Source: Candidatus Bandiella numerosa (GTDB lineage: Bacteria; Pseudomonadota; Alphaproteobacteria; Rickettsiales; Midichloriaceae). From it: a stretch of 64,000 nucleotides of DNA. The notes below the pieces were generated by a model. It searched no databases. It worked only from the letters and a program-made list of their open reading frames with translations, and was not told the origin of the DNA. The translations under genes and the position numbers were made by a program. How positions within the stretch are numbered: the stretch's first letter is position 1; the number at the start of each line of letters is the position of its first letter. Below are positions 46,216 through 55,376 of this stretch, piece by piece. The stretch is taken from positions 868,001-932,000 of the forward strand of contig NZ_CP104164.1 of NCBI RefSeq assembly GCF_029981845.1, read 5' to 3'.

Positions 46216-47823
46216 GCCCTCATGATCATCCAATTAGTTACACATCAGATAAATTACAACCTATTTCAACACAATATATTCATAACATTAATCATCATTT
46301 AGAGTATGATCAACTTTATATTGAGAAGATATTAAAATCACTGGGATATTATCAAGTAGAAATTAAAGCTGATATAATACAAGACAAAAAAATATTAGTT
46401 TTTAAAGTTCACCAAAAAAACAATATCGCTTTGGAAAAATAAAACTAATTTCTAATGATAAAAATGCTAATACTCTACCGATCAAATTATTATACAGTAA
46501 AAAAAATGAACCCAACCTTAACTTTAGTAGTCATTGAAGATGAAAAGATACTACATAAATGGATAGAACAATATAATTATTTTTATAATTACAGCATTCA
46601 ACACAAAGCCATATTAGATAATTTTAAAAAGCAAATCAATATTATATATTATATTAACGTTCAAACAAAAGTAAATTTTGGAGATATTACTTTTATAGGA
46701 CATATAACTATTATAGAACTCTATTTATATAAGCTCATAAACATAAAAAAGGAGATTGTTTTAAACGTTCAAAAATTCATCAAGCTAAAACAAGACTACA
46801 AAAAAGCGGCTTATTTTCAGAAGTTAATGTTATTTTACCATCTAAGATCCCAAGAAATAATCAGGTATCCATTATTTTCCATGTTAAAGAATATCCACAT
46901 CTTTCAAGAAAGTTTGGTATTAATTATAATTCTGACTTTGGATTGGGAATAACTCCACACTGTAACCATAGTAATTTTTTATCTTGTGGAGAAAAATCAT
47001 CTGATTTATTGACTTCATCAAAAAAAGAAAAAAAGCTTAATATTAAATTAGCTAAACCCTTCTTGAGTAAAAAAAACAACCGACCAAGGACAGACTCTAA
47101 TATAAAAAAAGGGAAAGCAAGGCATATTATACAAAAGAATTCAATATTAAAGCAAATATTGAACAAGAACCAAGTAATAAAATTACTATAAACTTGGGAA
47201 TCAAATCTAATTATGAAAAAATGAAAAATCAAAATTTAACTCAAAGATCTGCACAATTTTCATTTCCTATTTTTATTTCATACTATAACCGAGACAATAT
47301 TTTAAATCCTAAAAAAAGCAAAACTTTTCATCTCGAAACCAAACCAACTATTAATACTATTAACAAAAAAAGTAGTCATATAAAAAATTGTTTTAATGGC
47401 ACTTTTTATCAATTTTTTAACATAACAAAAAAACCTACTCTTGCTTATCGAATAGCCACAGGTTTTATTATTGATACCAACATAAAATCTATACCAATAA
47501 CAGAAAAATTTTTTACAGGCGGAAAAAGCTCTATACAAGGATACAGTTATCAATCAGTAGGACTAATAAATCAAAAAAATAAACCTCAAGTAGGGCGCTC
47601 ATTTATTAAATTTTCTACAGAGCCACATATGGATATTAATAAAAAATATGAGCTTACAACTTTTCCAAATTTTAACAAAAGCCTAAATTTAAGGTCTGGA
47701 ATAGGTTTGCATTATTATATTAATTTTGGTTTTTTAAGATTAGACATAGCATTCCCATTAAGTAAAAATGCTAATTTAAATACAAAATATCGATTATATT
47801 TAAGTATTGGACAAACATTTTAA
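46216..47823 (+). pseudogene. TamA-like outer-membrane assembly protein, multiply frameshifted
   Basis: POTRA-like sequence (EKILKSLGYYQVEIKADI, then after a shift YRFGKIKLIS) appears at 46290-46450, and middle parts are spread over three frames. The last 210 codons (47194-47823) hold the Omp85-type barrel end: FFTGGKSSIQGYSYQSVG, GIGLHYYINFGFLRLDIAFPL (two pieces) and the final LYLSIGQTF with terminal Phe. TamA helps insert autotransporters in the outer membrane. At least three frameshifts, so not functional. Confidence 0.75.
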
Positions 47824-48266
47824 TGCTAAATTTTATATTGTTGCTATAAAAAAATAGTTTGCCATTCTATTTGCAATTAAACTATTATTAATTTAAATAA
47901 AAATATTCAACGAAATCAGAAAATTAAAGTTTTTATCTCTATAATACAAGTATTGGCTTATTAGACGAATTTTTGATTGTAAATAATTCATTTATAGTAG
48001 GTATTTATCACAATTTACCCAATAATTTACCTCTTTCGCAATACAAGTCAACTCCTTAATAGGAAAAAATCTCGGGAGAATTTATAAAAGCTTAGATTTA
48101 CTTAATGACTTCTTAAAGGGTTTAGTAATTCAGAAAGAATAGCTAATCAGGTTTCCACACTACATAAAATATACTATTTTTTGGTTATAAAGTCCTATTT
48201 ATAAATCTAACACTAAATATATTTAAAGAAATTTCCATCCATAATGAATTTTATTCTGCATCTTCC
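47824..48266. other. Intergenic, about 440 bp
   Basis: No intact frame. A tamB gene would be expected after tamA, and short fragments here could be its decayed start, but I cannot support that. Confidence 0.4.
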
Positions 48267-48322
48267 TGAAGTGACCCCAATGAGTCAGACCAACAATGAA
48301 TCAAAAAGAGAGACATTTTTTT
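48267..48322 (-). mobile_element. Lone end of the third-type IS3 element
   Basis: Starts TGAAGTGACCCC and runs to GAGAGACATTTTTTT, matching the inverse of the right end at 37683-37737 with a few changes. No rest of the element is attached. It supplies the last codons and stop of panD. Confidence 0.88.
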
Positions 48323-48726
48323 ATTTCAAATTTCATATCACCTTTACTGTCCTGATCTACATCATAATATAAAACTTCATCCACTTCATTATTATCTTTA
48401 TAGGTTATAATTTTTGGCTTCAGTTTTAGAAGATTAGACGAATCACTATATTCACTTGCAACCAAAATCACCTCATCACCAACTTGACATGTTCTTGCCG
48501 CTGCACCATTTAATACACAACACTTTGATCCAGCTGGACCAAAAATAACATAAGTCGATATCCTAGCACCACCATTTTTATTCCACACATCAACAAATTC
48601 TAAAGGCATTATGCCAACTAATTTACACTGCTCTGGATCTAAAGTAATAGATCCATGATAATTTAAATTTGCATCTGTTACTCGTATACCATGCAATTTA
48701 GCCCTTATAAATTTTTGTACCCCCAC
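48301..48726 (-). CDS. panD: Aspartate 1-decarboxylase PanD, with an IS-derived C-terminus
   Basis: 141 residues. YHGSITLD holds the Gly-Ser bond that self-cleaves to make the pyruvoyl cofactor; [22 protein letters not shown] matches the family's active-site region (residues about 58-80, split here by description). The enzyme makes beta-alanine from Asp. Family members are about 115-130 residues; here the final six codons (KKCLSF) and the TGA come from an IS3 end, so the native tail is replaced. The catalytic part is whole. GTG start. The nearest partners are the omega-aminotransferase at 31313 and an Asp-using NRPS; coenzyme A supply is the default role. Confidence 0.9.
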   Translation of the reverse strand: MGVQKFIRAKLHGIRVTDANLNYHGSITLDPEQCKLVGIMPLEFVDVWNKNGGARISTYVIFGPAGSKCCVLNGAAARTCQVGDEVILVASEYSDSSNLLKLKPKIITYKDNNEVDEVLYYDVDQDSKGDMKFEIKKCLSF

Positions 48727-48971
48727 TTTTTTTTATTATTTTACAAAAAGTAAAATATTTTAAATATTATGTCAATTAAATAAATTAATATAAATACTTA
48801 AATTTAATAAGTATATAAAAACGATCTTCTTCCTACTGTCATAGGTGCTCCAAAAAAAGCTTGGCAGGTGATACAGGATAAATTCTGATATTGCTCTACT
48901 ACCGGAAAAAGAGATAGAAAATAATGATAAAAATCTCATAAAAAGTATAAATAACAAAAAAGAGGTTTTTC

Positions 48972-49121
48972 TGAAAAAGATAAAATTTAAAGAAGAATAA
49001 ATAGCATTAGCACTGACACTACACAAGGTAGACAGTGGATTATCAATAGAAGAAGCATGTAGGAAATTAGGGATAAGACTTGCAACATTCTATAGATGAA
49101 GACAGAAATACGGGGAATTAT
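48972..49121 (+). pseudogene. IS3 OrfA remnant, host of an intron fragment
   Basis: Reads LALTLHKVDSGLSIEEACRK, then LGIRLATFYR-stop-RQKYGEL, the typical OrfA helix-turn-helix ending in YR.KKYG. Two in-frame stops. It is interrupted at 49122 by the group II intron 5' end. Confidence 0.7.
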
Positions 49122-49400
49122 GTGCGCCGGGCATGAGGTAAGAGTAGAGGATTCAAGTCTCTCATGGGCTGATATAGAGCGGTCCATTAGCTGAGGCAAG
49201 GTTAACTTCGTGAGGAGTTGTTGGCTGAAAGGAAGCCGACGGCAAAGTAAGGCTGAGACGAACAGAAATTTGGTAGTAGGCCGTTATAACTGGGTGTATC
49301 GACCTACAATCATAAACACATGGAACTGCAAACAAGAATTTTTTGAGACCGAATTAAATGCGAATAAAGCTTATAAAGTTGCATTAAATTACTATGCCTA
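49122..49400 (+). mobile_element. Group II intron 5' fragment
   Basis: Begins GTGCGCCGGGCATGAGG, the expected GUGYG start and domain I opening of bacterial group II introns, right after a transposase HTH. The region to about 49290 is much richer in G+C than its surroundings (for example GAAGCCGACGGCAAAG). No reverse transcriptase frame and no domain V are visible; the rest is gone. Boundary on the right is approximate. Confidence 0.6.
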
Positions 49401-49418
49401 ATTTGTAAATATCTTTAC

Positions 49419-49563
49419 TTATTTCTTCTGACCTACTTTTGCCAATTTTCCATTTAAATATAATCTAATTTCTTTGCGTCCAGCGCTCAGCCGATTACAA
49501 AGCACAGAGAAATCATAGCCTTGTCTTGCAAGATTTGGTTTAAGATCATTAAGATTGACTGAT
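49419..49563 (-). pseudogene. C-terminal piece of an unrecognised gene
   Basis: About 47 codons (NLNDLKPNLARQGYDFSVLC, NRLSAGRKEIRLYLNGKL) ending at a stop at 49419. The upstream part is cut off by the IS3 element at 49567. Family not recognised. Confidence 0.4.
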
Positions 49564-49566
49564 AAT

Positions 49567-50296
49567 TGAAGTGACCAAAAAAAATCAGACCAATATAAGA
49601 GAGACATTTTTAATATAAAAATATATAAATAATGTAATAAAATATTGGTAAAGATTATGAGTAAACAAAAAAGTTGCACAAAAGAGTTTAAATTCAGAGT
49701 TGCAATAGCCGTTGAAAACAGCGAAGCTAAATGATAAAAGGAGATTTAACAATTGCCGAAATAATTTCAAAATATCAAGTACCAAGATCAGTTTTGAGTA
49801 AATGGAAAAAGCAGCTAATAGACAATGGTCCTGAAGTATATAAAAAAGGCAATCAGCCAGTGCAGGCGTATAATAATGGTAATATGGAGAAATTACATGC
49901 AACGATAGGAAGGTTAAAAGTAGAAAATGATTTTTTGCAACAAGCCTCATCAAAGTTGATGTTATAAAGAGGCGTAAAATGATAAATACAGAACATCAAC
50001 AACTGAGCGTGAGGAGGCAAAGTGAGCTTTTAAAAATAAATAGGTCGATGATATACTATGAGGAATCAGATAAAAGTGAAAACTTTGTATTGAGCAATAA
50101 GATAGCTGAAATATACTCATCATATCCCATATATGGGTATCGTAGGATAACAGCAATGTTGGCAAGAGAGAATATAGAAGTAAAATCATAAGAGAGTGCA
50201 AAGATTAATGAGAGAAATGGATTTATATGCCATATATCCAAGACCTAATACTAGCATTAAAAATAAGGAACATACAGTATTTCCATATTTATTAAA
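49567..50296 (+). mobile_element. Third-type IS3 element, second copy, left part
   Basis: Identical or nearly so to 36369-37098: same left end TGAAGTGACC, same two-frame orfA, orfB from 49979. One extra A near 50183 (AAGTAAAATC against AAGTAAATC) shifts orfB. It is interrupted after TATTAAA at 50296 by the IS110/IS982 composite and resumes at 53658. Confidence 0.92.
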
Positions 50297-50331
50297 ACCT
50301 CAGCATCCGTAAAGAAAGTCAAATAAAAAAT

Positions 50332-51288
50332 TTAGGCAATAGTAAAATTATCATCCCAAAAAGAGTTATTTTTAATAACAGCGTGCATAAAAGCAAGAAG
50401 CTTACGCATAACAGCAACAAAAGCTACTTTAGGTGGTTTGTGGTTAACAATTAAATGATCGTAAAAAGATTTAAGTTTAGGATTGTGCCTAAGAGAAGCT
50501 ACGGCAGCCATATAAAGAACTTTACGTAGATGGCCTCTACCTGCGAATATAGATCTCCTTCCCATAAATTTTCCACTATCTCTAGTGAAAGGAGCAAGCC
50601 CTATTAAGGAAGTAAGTTTAGTAAATGCTATGTTTCCTAACTCTGGAGCTTGGCATATAACAGAAGTAGCAAGCACAGTGCCCACTGCAGGTATAGATAT
50701 AAGCCTATCCATTTTATCTTTAATTTCTTTGTCATCTTTGCATAAAACTTTTATATGCGCATTAACTGATTTAATCTTTTCTTCTAAGTAGGAAATATGT
50801 TGGTTTATAGATTTTTTAGTGTAATTATCCTGCTCTGTTTCTAATCTGCAAATTTCCTGATTTTTCATCAATATTAACTGCTCCCTTCTTTTTGTTAAGC
50901 TAACTAATTTTTCTTCTGCAGTAGATTTATAATTTTGTTTTGGTTGCAAGGAAAAATTATTTGCAAATTCAGAAATTAACTTACAATCTAGTTTATCTGT
51001 TTTAGCTAGTAGACTAGTAGCTTTTGCATAATTCCTAACCTTGTTTGGGTGAACTATAATAAACTTGATTCCTTTTTTAAAACAACATTTTTCTAATTCT
51101 TTTTCGTAACCACCAGTTGGTTCAAAAACCATTACAAAATCTTTATAATTTTTATAATGATTTTTTAAGTACTTGAGCAAAAGTAGAAATCCTTTATTAT
51201 CGTTTGGTACTTTATATACGTTATTTGTAGTAGGAATATAGCACTCTAAAGATGCTTTACCTACATCAACTCCAATATAATTTGGCAT
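50332..51288 (-). CDS. IS110-family transposase (copy 1)
   Basis: 318 residues. YIGVDVGKASLECYI opens the RuvC-like DEDD domain; FEPTGGYEKEL, HPNKVRNYAKA and KTDKLDCKLISEFA supply the other acidic region; the C-terminal transposase_20 part has ISIPAVGTVLATSVI, FTRDSGKFMGRRSIFAGRG and the Ser-type domain. Such enzymes are guided by a bridge RNA from the element's own non-coding end. Differs from copy 2 by Ala for Thr in LIGLAPF. Confidence 0.93.
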   Translation of the reverse strand: MPNYIGVDVGKASLECYIPTTNNVYKVPNDNKGFLLLLKYLKNHYKNYKDFVMVFEPTGGYEKELEKCCFKKGIKFIIVHPNKVRNYAKATSLLAKTDKLDCKLISEFANNFSLQPKQNYKSTAEEKLVSLTKRREQLILMKNQEICRLETEQDNYTKKSINQHISYLEEKIKSVNAHIKVLCKDDKEIKDKMDRLISIPAVGTVLATSVICQAPELGNIAFTKLTSLIGLAPFTRDSGKFMGRRSIFAGRGHLRKVLYMAAVASLRHNPKLKSFYDHLIVNHKPPKVAFVAVMRKLLAFMHAVIKNNSFWDDNFTIA

Positions 51289-51403
51289 AATGTTCCTCCT
51301 AATATATAGTTAAATAAGGTATGCTACATACTCATACACAGGATTTATTCCTATGACATCCGTTTGTAGTCATATCTATTAAAGGATGGATATATGCTGA
51401 GGT
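51289..51403 (-). ncRNA. Candidate IS110 bridge RNA region (copy 1)
   Basis: The 115 bp between the element end (ACCTCAGCATATATCC on the minus strand) and the transposase ATG can fold: TATGAC pairs with GTCATA around an 11-base loop, and AGGA pairs with TCCT around ATAAA. IS110 elements encode their bridge RNA in this position. Copy 1 differs from copy 2 by a T/C in the first loop and lacks a 3 bp AGT. Confidence 0.45.
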
Positions 51404-51573
51404 TCAATGTCTTATCTATATAAGCATTTGTTCGAGTTACATTTTATCCATCCCTTATTTACTATTAGTCTTAAATTACTTTTTTAATAGCTTTTTTATT
51501 GTATGAGTTCGGAGTTTCATAATTGCCACAATAAATGATATCATGGCAAGTAGAAAACTTATAATGAATAGAT

Positions 51574-52455
51574 ATGATACCAGAAACCCAAATAATATCA
51601 ATATATTGTGATATTGATAACTTTTGCAAGGAACTAGATGGATATGTTGAGAATGGGCTGATTGAAGATAAAAACAAAACAGCAAAACGGGGTCCAAAGC
51701 CAATACTTTCAGAGAGTGAAGTAGTTACGATAATGATATTGTTTCAGCTGAGTAAGTTTAGGAATTTTAAAGCATTTTACACTACATTTTTAGCAACGTA
51801 TTGGAAGCACCATTTCCCTAAATTGCCAAGTTACAATAGATTTATTGAGCTTGTAAAGTATAGTATTATGGCGCTTACAATGTACAGTGCTATTAAAAAT
51901 GGTAAGAAAAGTGGGATTTATTATATTGATGGAACTTGCTTACCAGTATGCCATTTAAAGAGGAGTAAAAGACATAAAGTATTTAATGGAACATCTGAGT
52001 ATGGAAAAACATCCGTAGGATGGTTTTTTGGCTTAAAATTACATTTAGTTATAAACAATGAAGGGCAATTAATTGCCTTCAAAATTACAAAGGGAAATGT
52101 CAGCGATGTGAAAGCTGCCTATCCACTTCTTTCAAAATTAAAGGGGGTGGATTTTGGAGATAAGGGCTATATCGGTAAAAAATTATCAGAAGAACTAATG
52201 GAAGGAGCGCTAAAACTTATTACTAGAAAACGCAAGAATATGAAAGATAAAGATCCCATAACTGCATTGGAAAAGCAGCTACTAAATCAACGCTGTATTA
52301 TTGAAACCGTATTTGATCACCTAAAACATCATTATCAAATATGGCATACTAGACATCGCTCAATTATTAACGCTCTATCTCACTTGCTTGCCGCTCTTGC
52401 TGCTTACACCATTGAACCTCTCAAAATATCTGCTCTAAAGTTACTCATACAATAA
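51574..52455 (+). CDS. IS982-family transposase
   Basis: 293 residues. YYIDGTCLPVCHLKRSKRHK, GWFFGLKLHLVINNEGQL, FGDKGYIGKKL and CIIETVFDHLKHHY give the DDE residues in IS982 spacing. Its last four codons lie in the right arm of the palindrome. Apparently intact. It is the only single-copy gene in the composite. Confidence 0.88.
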   Translation: MIPETQIISIYCDIDNFCKELDGYVENGLIEDKNKTAKRGPKPILSESEVVTIMILFQLSKFRNFKAFYTTFLATYWKHHFPKLPSYNRFIELVKYSIMALTMYSAIKNGKKSGIYYIDGTCLPVCHLKRSKRHKVFNGTSEYGKTSVGWFFGLKLHLVINNEGQLIAFKITKGNVSDVKAAYPLLSKLKGVDFGDKGYIGKKLSEELMEGALKLITRKRKNMKDKDPITALEKQLLNQRCIIETVFDHLKHHYQIWHTRHRSIINALSHLLAALAAYTIEPLKISALKLLIQ

Positions 52456-52547
52456 AAAAGCTATTAAAAAAGTAATTTAAGACTAATAGTAAATAAGGGA
52501 TGGATAAAATGTAACTCGAACAAATGCTTATATAGATAAGACATTGA

Positions 52548-52665
52548 ACCTCAGCATATATCCATCCTTTAATAGATATGACTACGAACGGATGTCATAG
52601 GAATAAATCCTGTGTATGAGTAGTATGTAGCATACCTTATTTAACTATATATTAGGAGGAACATT
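52548..52665 (+). ncRNA. Candidate IS110 bridge RNA region (copy 2)
   Basis: Same layout as the copy-1 region: end repeat ACCTCAGCAT, hairpin TATGAC-loop-GTCATA, hairpin AGGAATAAATCCT, then GTATGAGTAGTATG before an AGGAGG site and the ATG. The loops, which would pair with target or donor DNA, carry one base change against copy 1. Confidence 0.45.
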
Positions 52666-53622
52666 ATGCCAAATTATATTGGAGTTGATGTAGGTAAAGC
52701 ATCTTTAGAGTGCTATATTCCTACTACAAATAACGTATATAAAGTACCAAACGATAATAAAGGATTTCTACTTTTGCTCAAGTACTTAAAAAATCATTAT
52801 AAAAATTATAAAGATTTTGTAATGGTTTTTGAACCAACTGGTGGTTACGAAAAAGAATTAGAAAAATGTTGTTTTAAAAAAGGAATCAAGTTTATTATAG
52901 TTCACCCAAACAAGGTTAGGAATTATGCAAAAGCTACTAGTCTACTAGCTAAAACAGATAAACTAGATTGTAAGTTAATTTCTGAATTTGCAAATAATTT
53001 TTCCTTGCAACCAAAACAAAATTATAAATCTACTGCAGAAGAAAAATTAGTTAGCTTAACAAAAAGAAGGGAGCAGTTAATATTGATGAAAAATCAGGAA
53101 ATTTGCAGATTAGAAACAGAGCAGGATAATTACACTAAAAAATCTATAAACCAACATATTTCCTACTTAGAAGAAAAGATTAAATCAGTTAATGCGCATA
53201 TAAAAGTTTTATGCAAAGATGACAAAGAAATTAAAGATAAAATGGATAGGCTTATATCTATACCTGCAGTGGGCACTGTGCTTGCTACTTCTGTTATATG
53301 CCAAGCTCCAGAGTTAGGAAACATAGCATTTACTAAACTTACTTCCTTAATAGGGCTTACTCCTTTCACTAGAGATAGTGGAAAATTTATGGGAAGGAGA
53401 TCTATATTCGCAGGTAGAGGCCATCTACGTAAAGTTCTTTATATGGCTGCCGTAGCTTCTCTTAGGCACAATCCTAAACTTAAATCTTTTTACGATCATT
53501 TAATTGTTAACCACAAACCACCTAAAGTAGCTTTTGTTGCTGTTATGCGTAAGCTTCTTGCTTTTATGCACGCTGTTATTAAAAATAACTCTTTTTGGGA
53601 TGATAATTTTACTATTGCCTAA
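52666..53622 (+). CDS. IS110-family transposase (copy 2)
   Basis: 318 residues, identical to copy 1 except Thr in LIGLTPF. AGGAGGAACATT precedes the ATG, a strong site. Both copies look functional. Confidence 0.93.
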   Translation: MPNYIGVDVGKASLECYIPTTNNVYKVPNDNKGFLLLLKYLKNHYKNYKDFVMVFEPTGGYEKELEKCCFKKGIKFIIVHPNKVRNYAKATSLLAKTDKLDCKLISEFANNFSLQPKQNYKSTAEEKLVSLTKRREQLILMKNQEICRLETEQDNYTKKSINQHISYLEEKIKSVNAHIKVLCKDDKEIKDKMDRLISIPAVGTVLATSVICQAPELGNIAFTKLTSLIGLTPFTRDSGKFMGRRSIFAGRGHLRKVLYMAAVASLRHNPKLKSFYDHLIVNHKPPKVAFVAVMRKLLAFMHAVIKNNSFWDDNFTIA

Positions 53623-53657
53623 ATTTTTTATTTGACTTTCTTTACGGATGCTGAGGT

Positions 53658-54200
53658 TATTAAAGGGCTTAGTACTAATAAAGCCTCATCAAGTTTGGCA
53701 GGTTGATATAACATATCTAAGGACTACAAAAGGTTTTATGTATTTAGTAGTAATAATAGATATGTATAGTAGGATGATTGTAGGCTATAGGCTTAGTAAT
53801 AGTTTATGCACTGAAAGCTGCAAATCAGCATTAGAAGATGCCATACTAAAGTATGGCGCACCTCTAATATTAAATAGCGATCAAGGCAGCCAATTTACTA
53901 GTGAATCTTGGGTTAAAACTTTAGCGCATTATAAAATTAAGATTAGCATGACGGGTATTGGTAGGTGCACTGATAATGCTTACATTGAAAGATTATGGAG
54001 AGCTTTAAATATGAAGGTTCTTATTTGTATCAGTGGAATACTGTAGAAGATCTAAAGTCCAATATTCCTAAGTGGGTATATTGGTATAATTATAATAGAC
54101 CGCATCAATCATTAAATTATAGTACTCCAGCTGAGACTCTATATAAAGCTTATAGTAGTAATAATTGTAATAGTTTTTATTTGAATTTTCAGGATTTAAA
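53658..54200 (+). mobile_element. Third-type IS3 element, second copy, right part
   Basis: Continues orfB from TATTAAAGGGCTTAG. The catalytic motifs are kept (QVDITYLRT, NSDQGSQFTSESW, CTDNAYIERLW) but an indel after ERLWRA at about 54005 shifts frame. Homology to the complete copy ends at GGATTTAAAT (54200), with no right terminal repeat, so the element is cut. Beyond it, 54201-54330 encodes an unassigned tail (NLILYIPGIIGKK). Confidence 0.88.
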
Positions 54201-54338
54201 TCTAATATTATACATACCAGGAATAATAGGAAAAAAATTGATAAATAAACACATACTATTTCCTCCTCATTCTACATATTTTGAACCTAAATTTAACAAT
54301 GGTATAATATCTATTCTTATAAAAGACTAAACCTCTAA

Positions 54339-54569
54339 TTAATTTATCAGTTTAGTTTCATCATTTGTAACATCCTTTTCCATTTGTTCTCTTAAACTCT
54401 TAGGCCTCATATCAGTCCATACTTTTTCTATATACGCCAAACATTCTTCTTTACTACCTTTGGGTCCCACCTGCTTCCAGCCTAATGGAATTTTTTTCCA
54501 TGCGAACCATAAAGAATATTGCTCTTCTTCATTTATTAAGCATATATGCTCTTCTTGTTCTTCAGTCAT
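54339..54569 (-). CDS. MbtH-like NRPS chaperone
   Basis: 76 residues with the family pattern: [39 protein letters not shown] and MRPKSLRE, including the conserved Trp residues. MbtH proteins bind A domains and are often needed for their folding or activity. AGGAGGTAG before the ATG is a strong ribosome binding site. It follows a 109-codon unknown gene by 52 bp on the same strand. The big NRPS genes are 28 kb or more away in this window, so it would work in trans. Confidence 0.94.
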   Translation of the reverse strand: MTEEQEEHICLINEEEQYSLWFAWKKIPLGWKQVGPKGSKEECLAYIEKVWTDMRPKSLREQMEKDVTNDETKLIN

Positions 54570-54621
54570 AATACTAACTACCTCCTTTTGTTTTTTAATT
54601 TTTTGATTTGAGAATAACTAT

Positions 54622-54951
54622 TTAATTATTTACTATTACTAAGGCTCCTTGACCTTTTTTAGTTTTCAAATCAATATCCGCTACACATCTAACATCACAA
54701 TAATTTAAATTAGTAGTGCCTTCTATGTGTACACTACCAACTCCTTTTTCAAAGTCTGCATCTTTTAAATCGCAACTATCTGTATCAACATTTATCCCTA
54801 GTTCAGTACCTCCCTTTGTATTTGGAAATGTAATATGAATATACTTCATATCAACAAGCCTTTCCTTAATCTCGCTATAAGGCTCTTCTCTGTTACCTAT
54901 TGTCACTTCATGCTTGCCAGTACTAAGTCTTTTTACTAACTCATTGATCAT
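54622..54951 (-). CDS. Hypothetical protein co-directional with MbtH
   Basis: 109 residues, soluble, with a repeated beta-rich texture (IHITFPNTKGGTELGINVDT, VRCVADIDLKTKKGQGALVI). The family is not recognised. Its position just upstream of MbtH suggests a shared transcript, and perhaps a carrier- or peptide-linked role, but nothing in the residues shows this. Likely a real gene given codon use and spacing. Confidence 0.6.
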   Translation of the reverse strand: MINELVKRLSTGKHEVTIGNREEPYSEIKERLVDMKYIHITFPNTKGGTELGINVDTDSCDLKDADFEKGVGSVHIEGTTNLNYCDVRCVADIDLKTKKGQGALVIVNN

Positions 54952-55376
54952 AATGCTATAAATTAAATGGTTATCTTTCTAAAAAAACTAGTTGATAAAT
55001 CTAATTCTGTCAAGTGAGCAACAATATAACTTAAGTGCTTTAAGTAGTTAAATATACAATTTACTTCATAGTGTTAGTTCTATATTCAGGATTTCCTTTA
55101 ACATCTTTATTAAGCCATACCCATTGATAATTTAATTCATCTTTTTTATTTAAAAATATACAATAAAATCCCCTATTATTGAAGTTCTTAAAATATTCAA
55201 ATACAAATTTTAAACCACCAAATTATATAATACCTAATTAAATTATCTTTATAGCAAACTTAGTTTAATTTTTTTTCACTACAATTTGTTATATATAATA
55301 TTGTATAATTTCTTCCTAAACATTTAAAATATGTTATAATACCATTCATGAAAGTTTTTTATCTTTGATCGAAATT
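54952..55376. other. Intergenic, about 425 bp
   Basis: No gene supported. A TATAAT box near 55334 (ATGTTATAATACC) is a plausible -10 for the ankyrin gene. On the minus strand there are short fragments only. Confidence 0.45.

Larger units (their letters stand above)
50297..53657. mobile_element. IS110-IS982-IS110 palindromic composite
   Basis: Two IS110 copies in opposite orientation (50297-51403 and 52548-53657) flank an IS982-type gene. The mirrored part is about 1.2 kb per arm (50298-51508 against 52443-53656); I see only three differences between arms, one of them a 3 bp indel. The outer ends are ACCTCAGCATCCG and its inverse, and TATTAAA of the host IS3 is present on both sides, a 7 bp duplication. 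The unit thus appears to have inserted as one piece. Confidence 0.85.
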
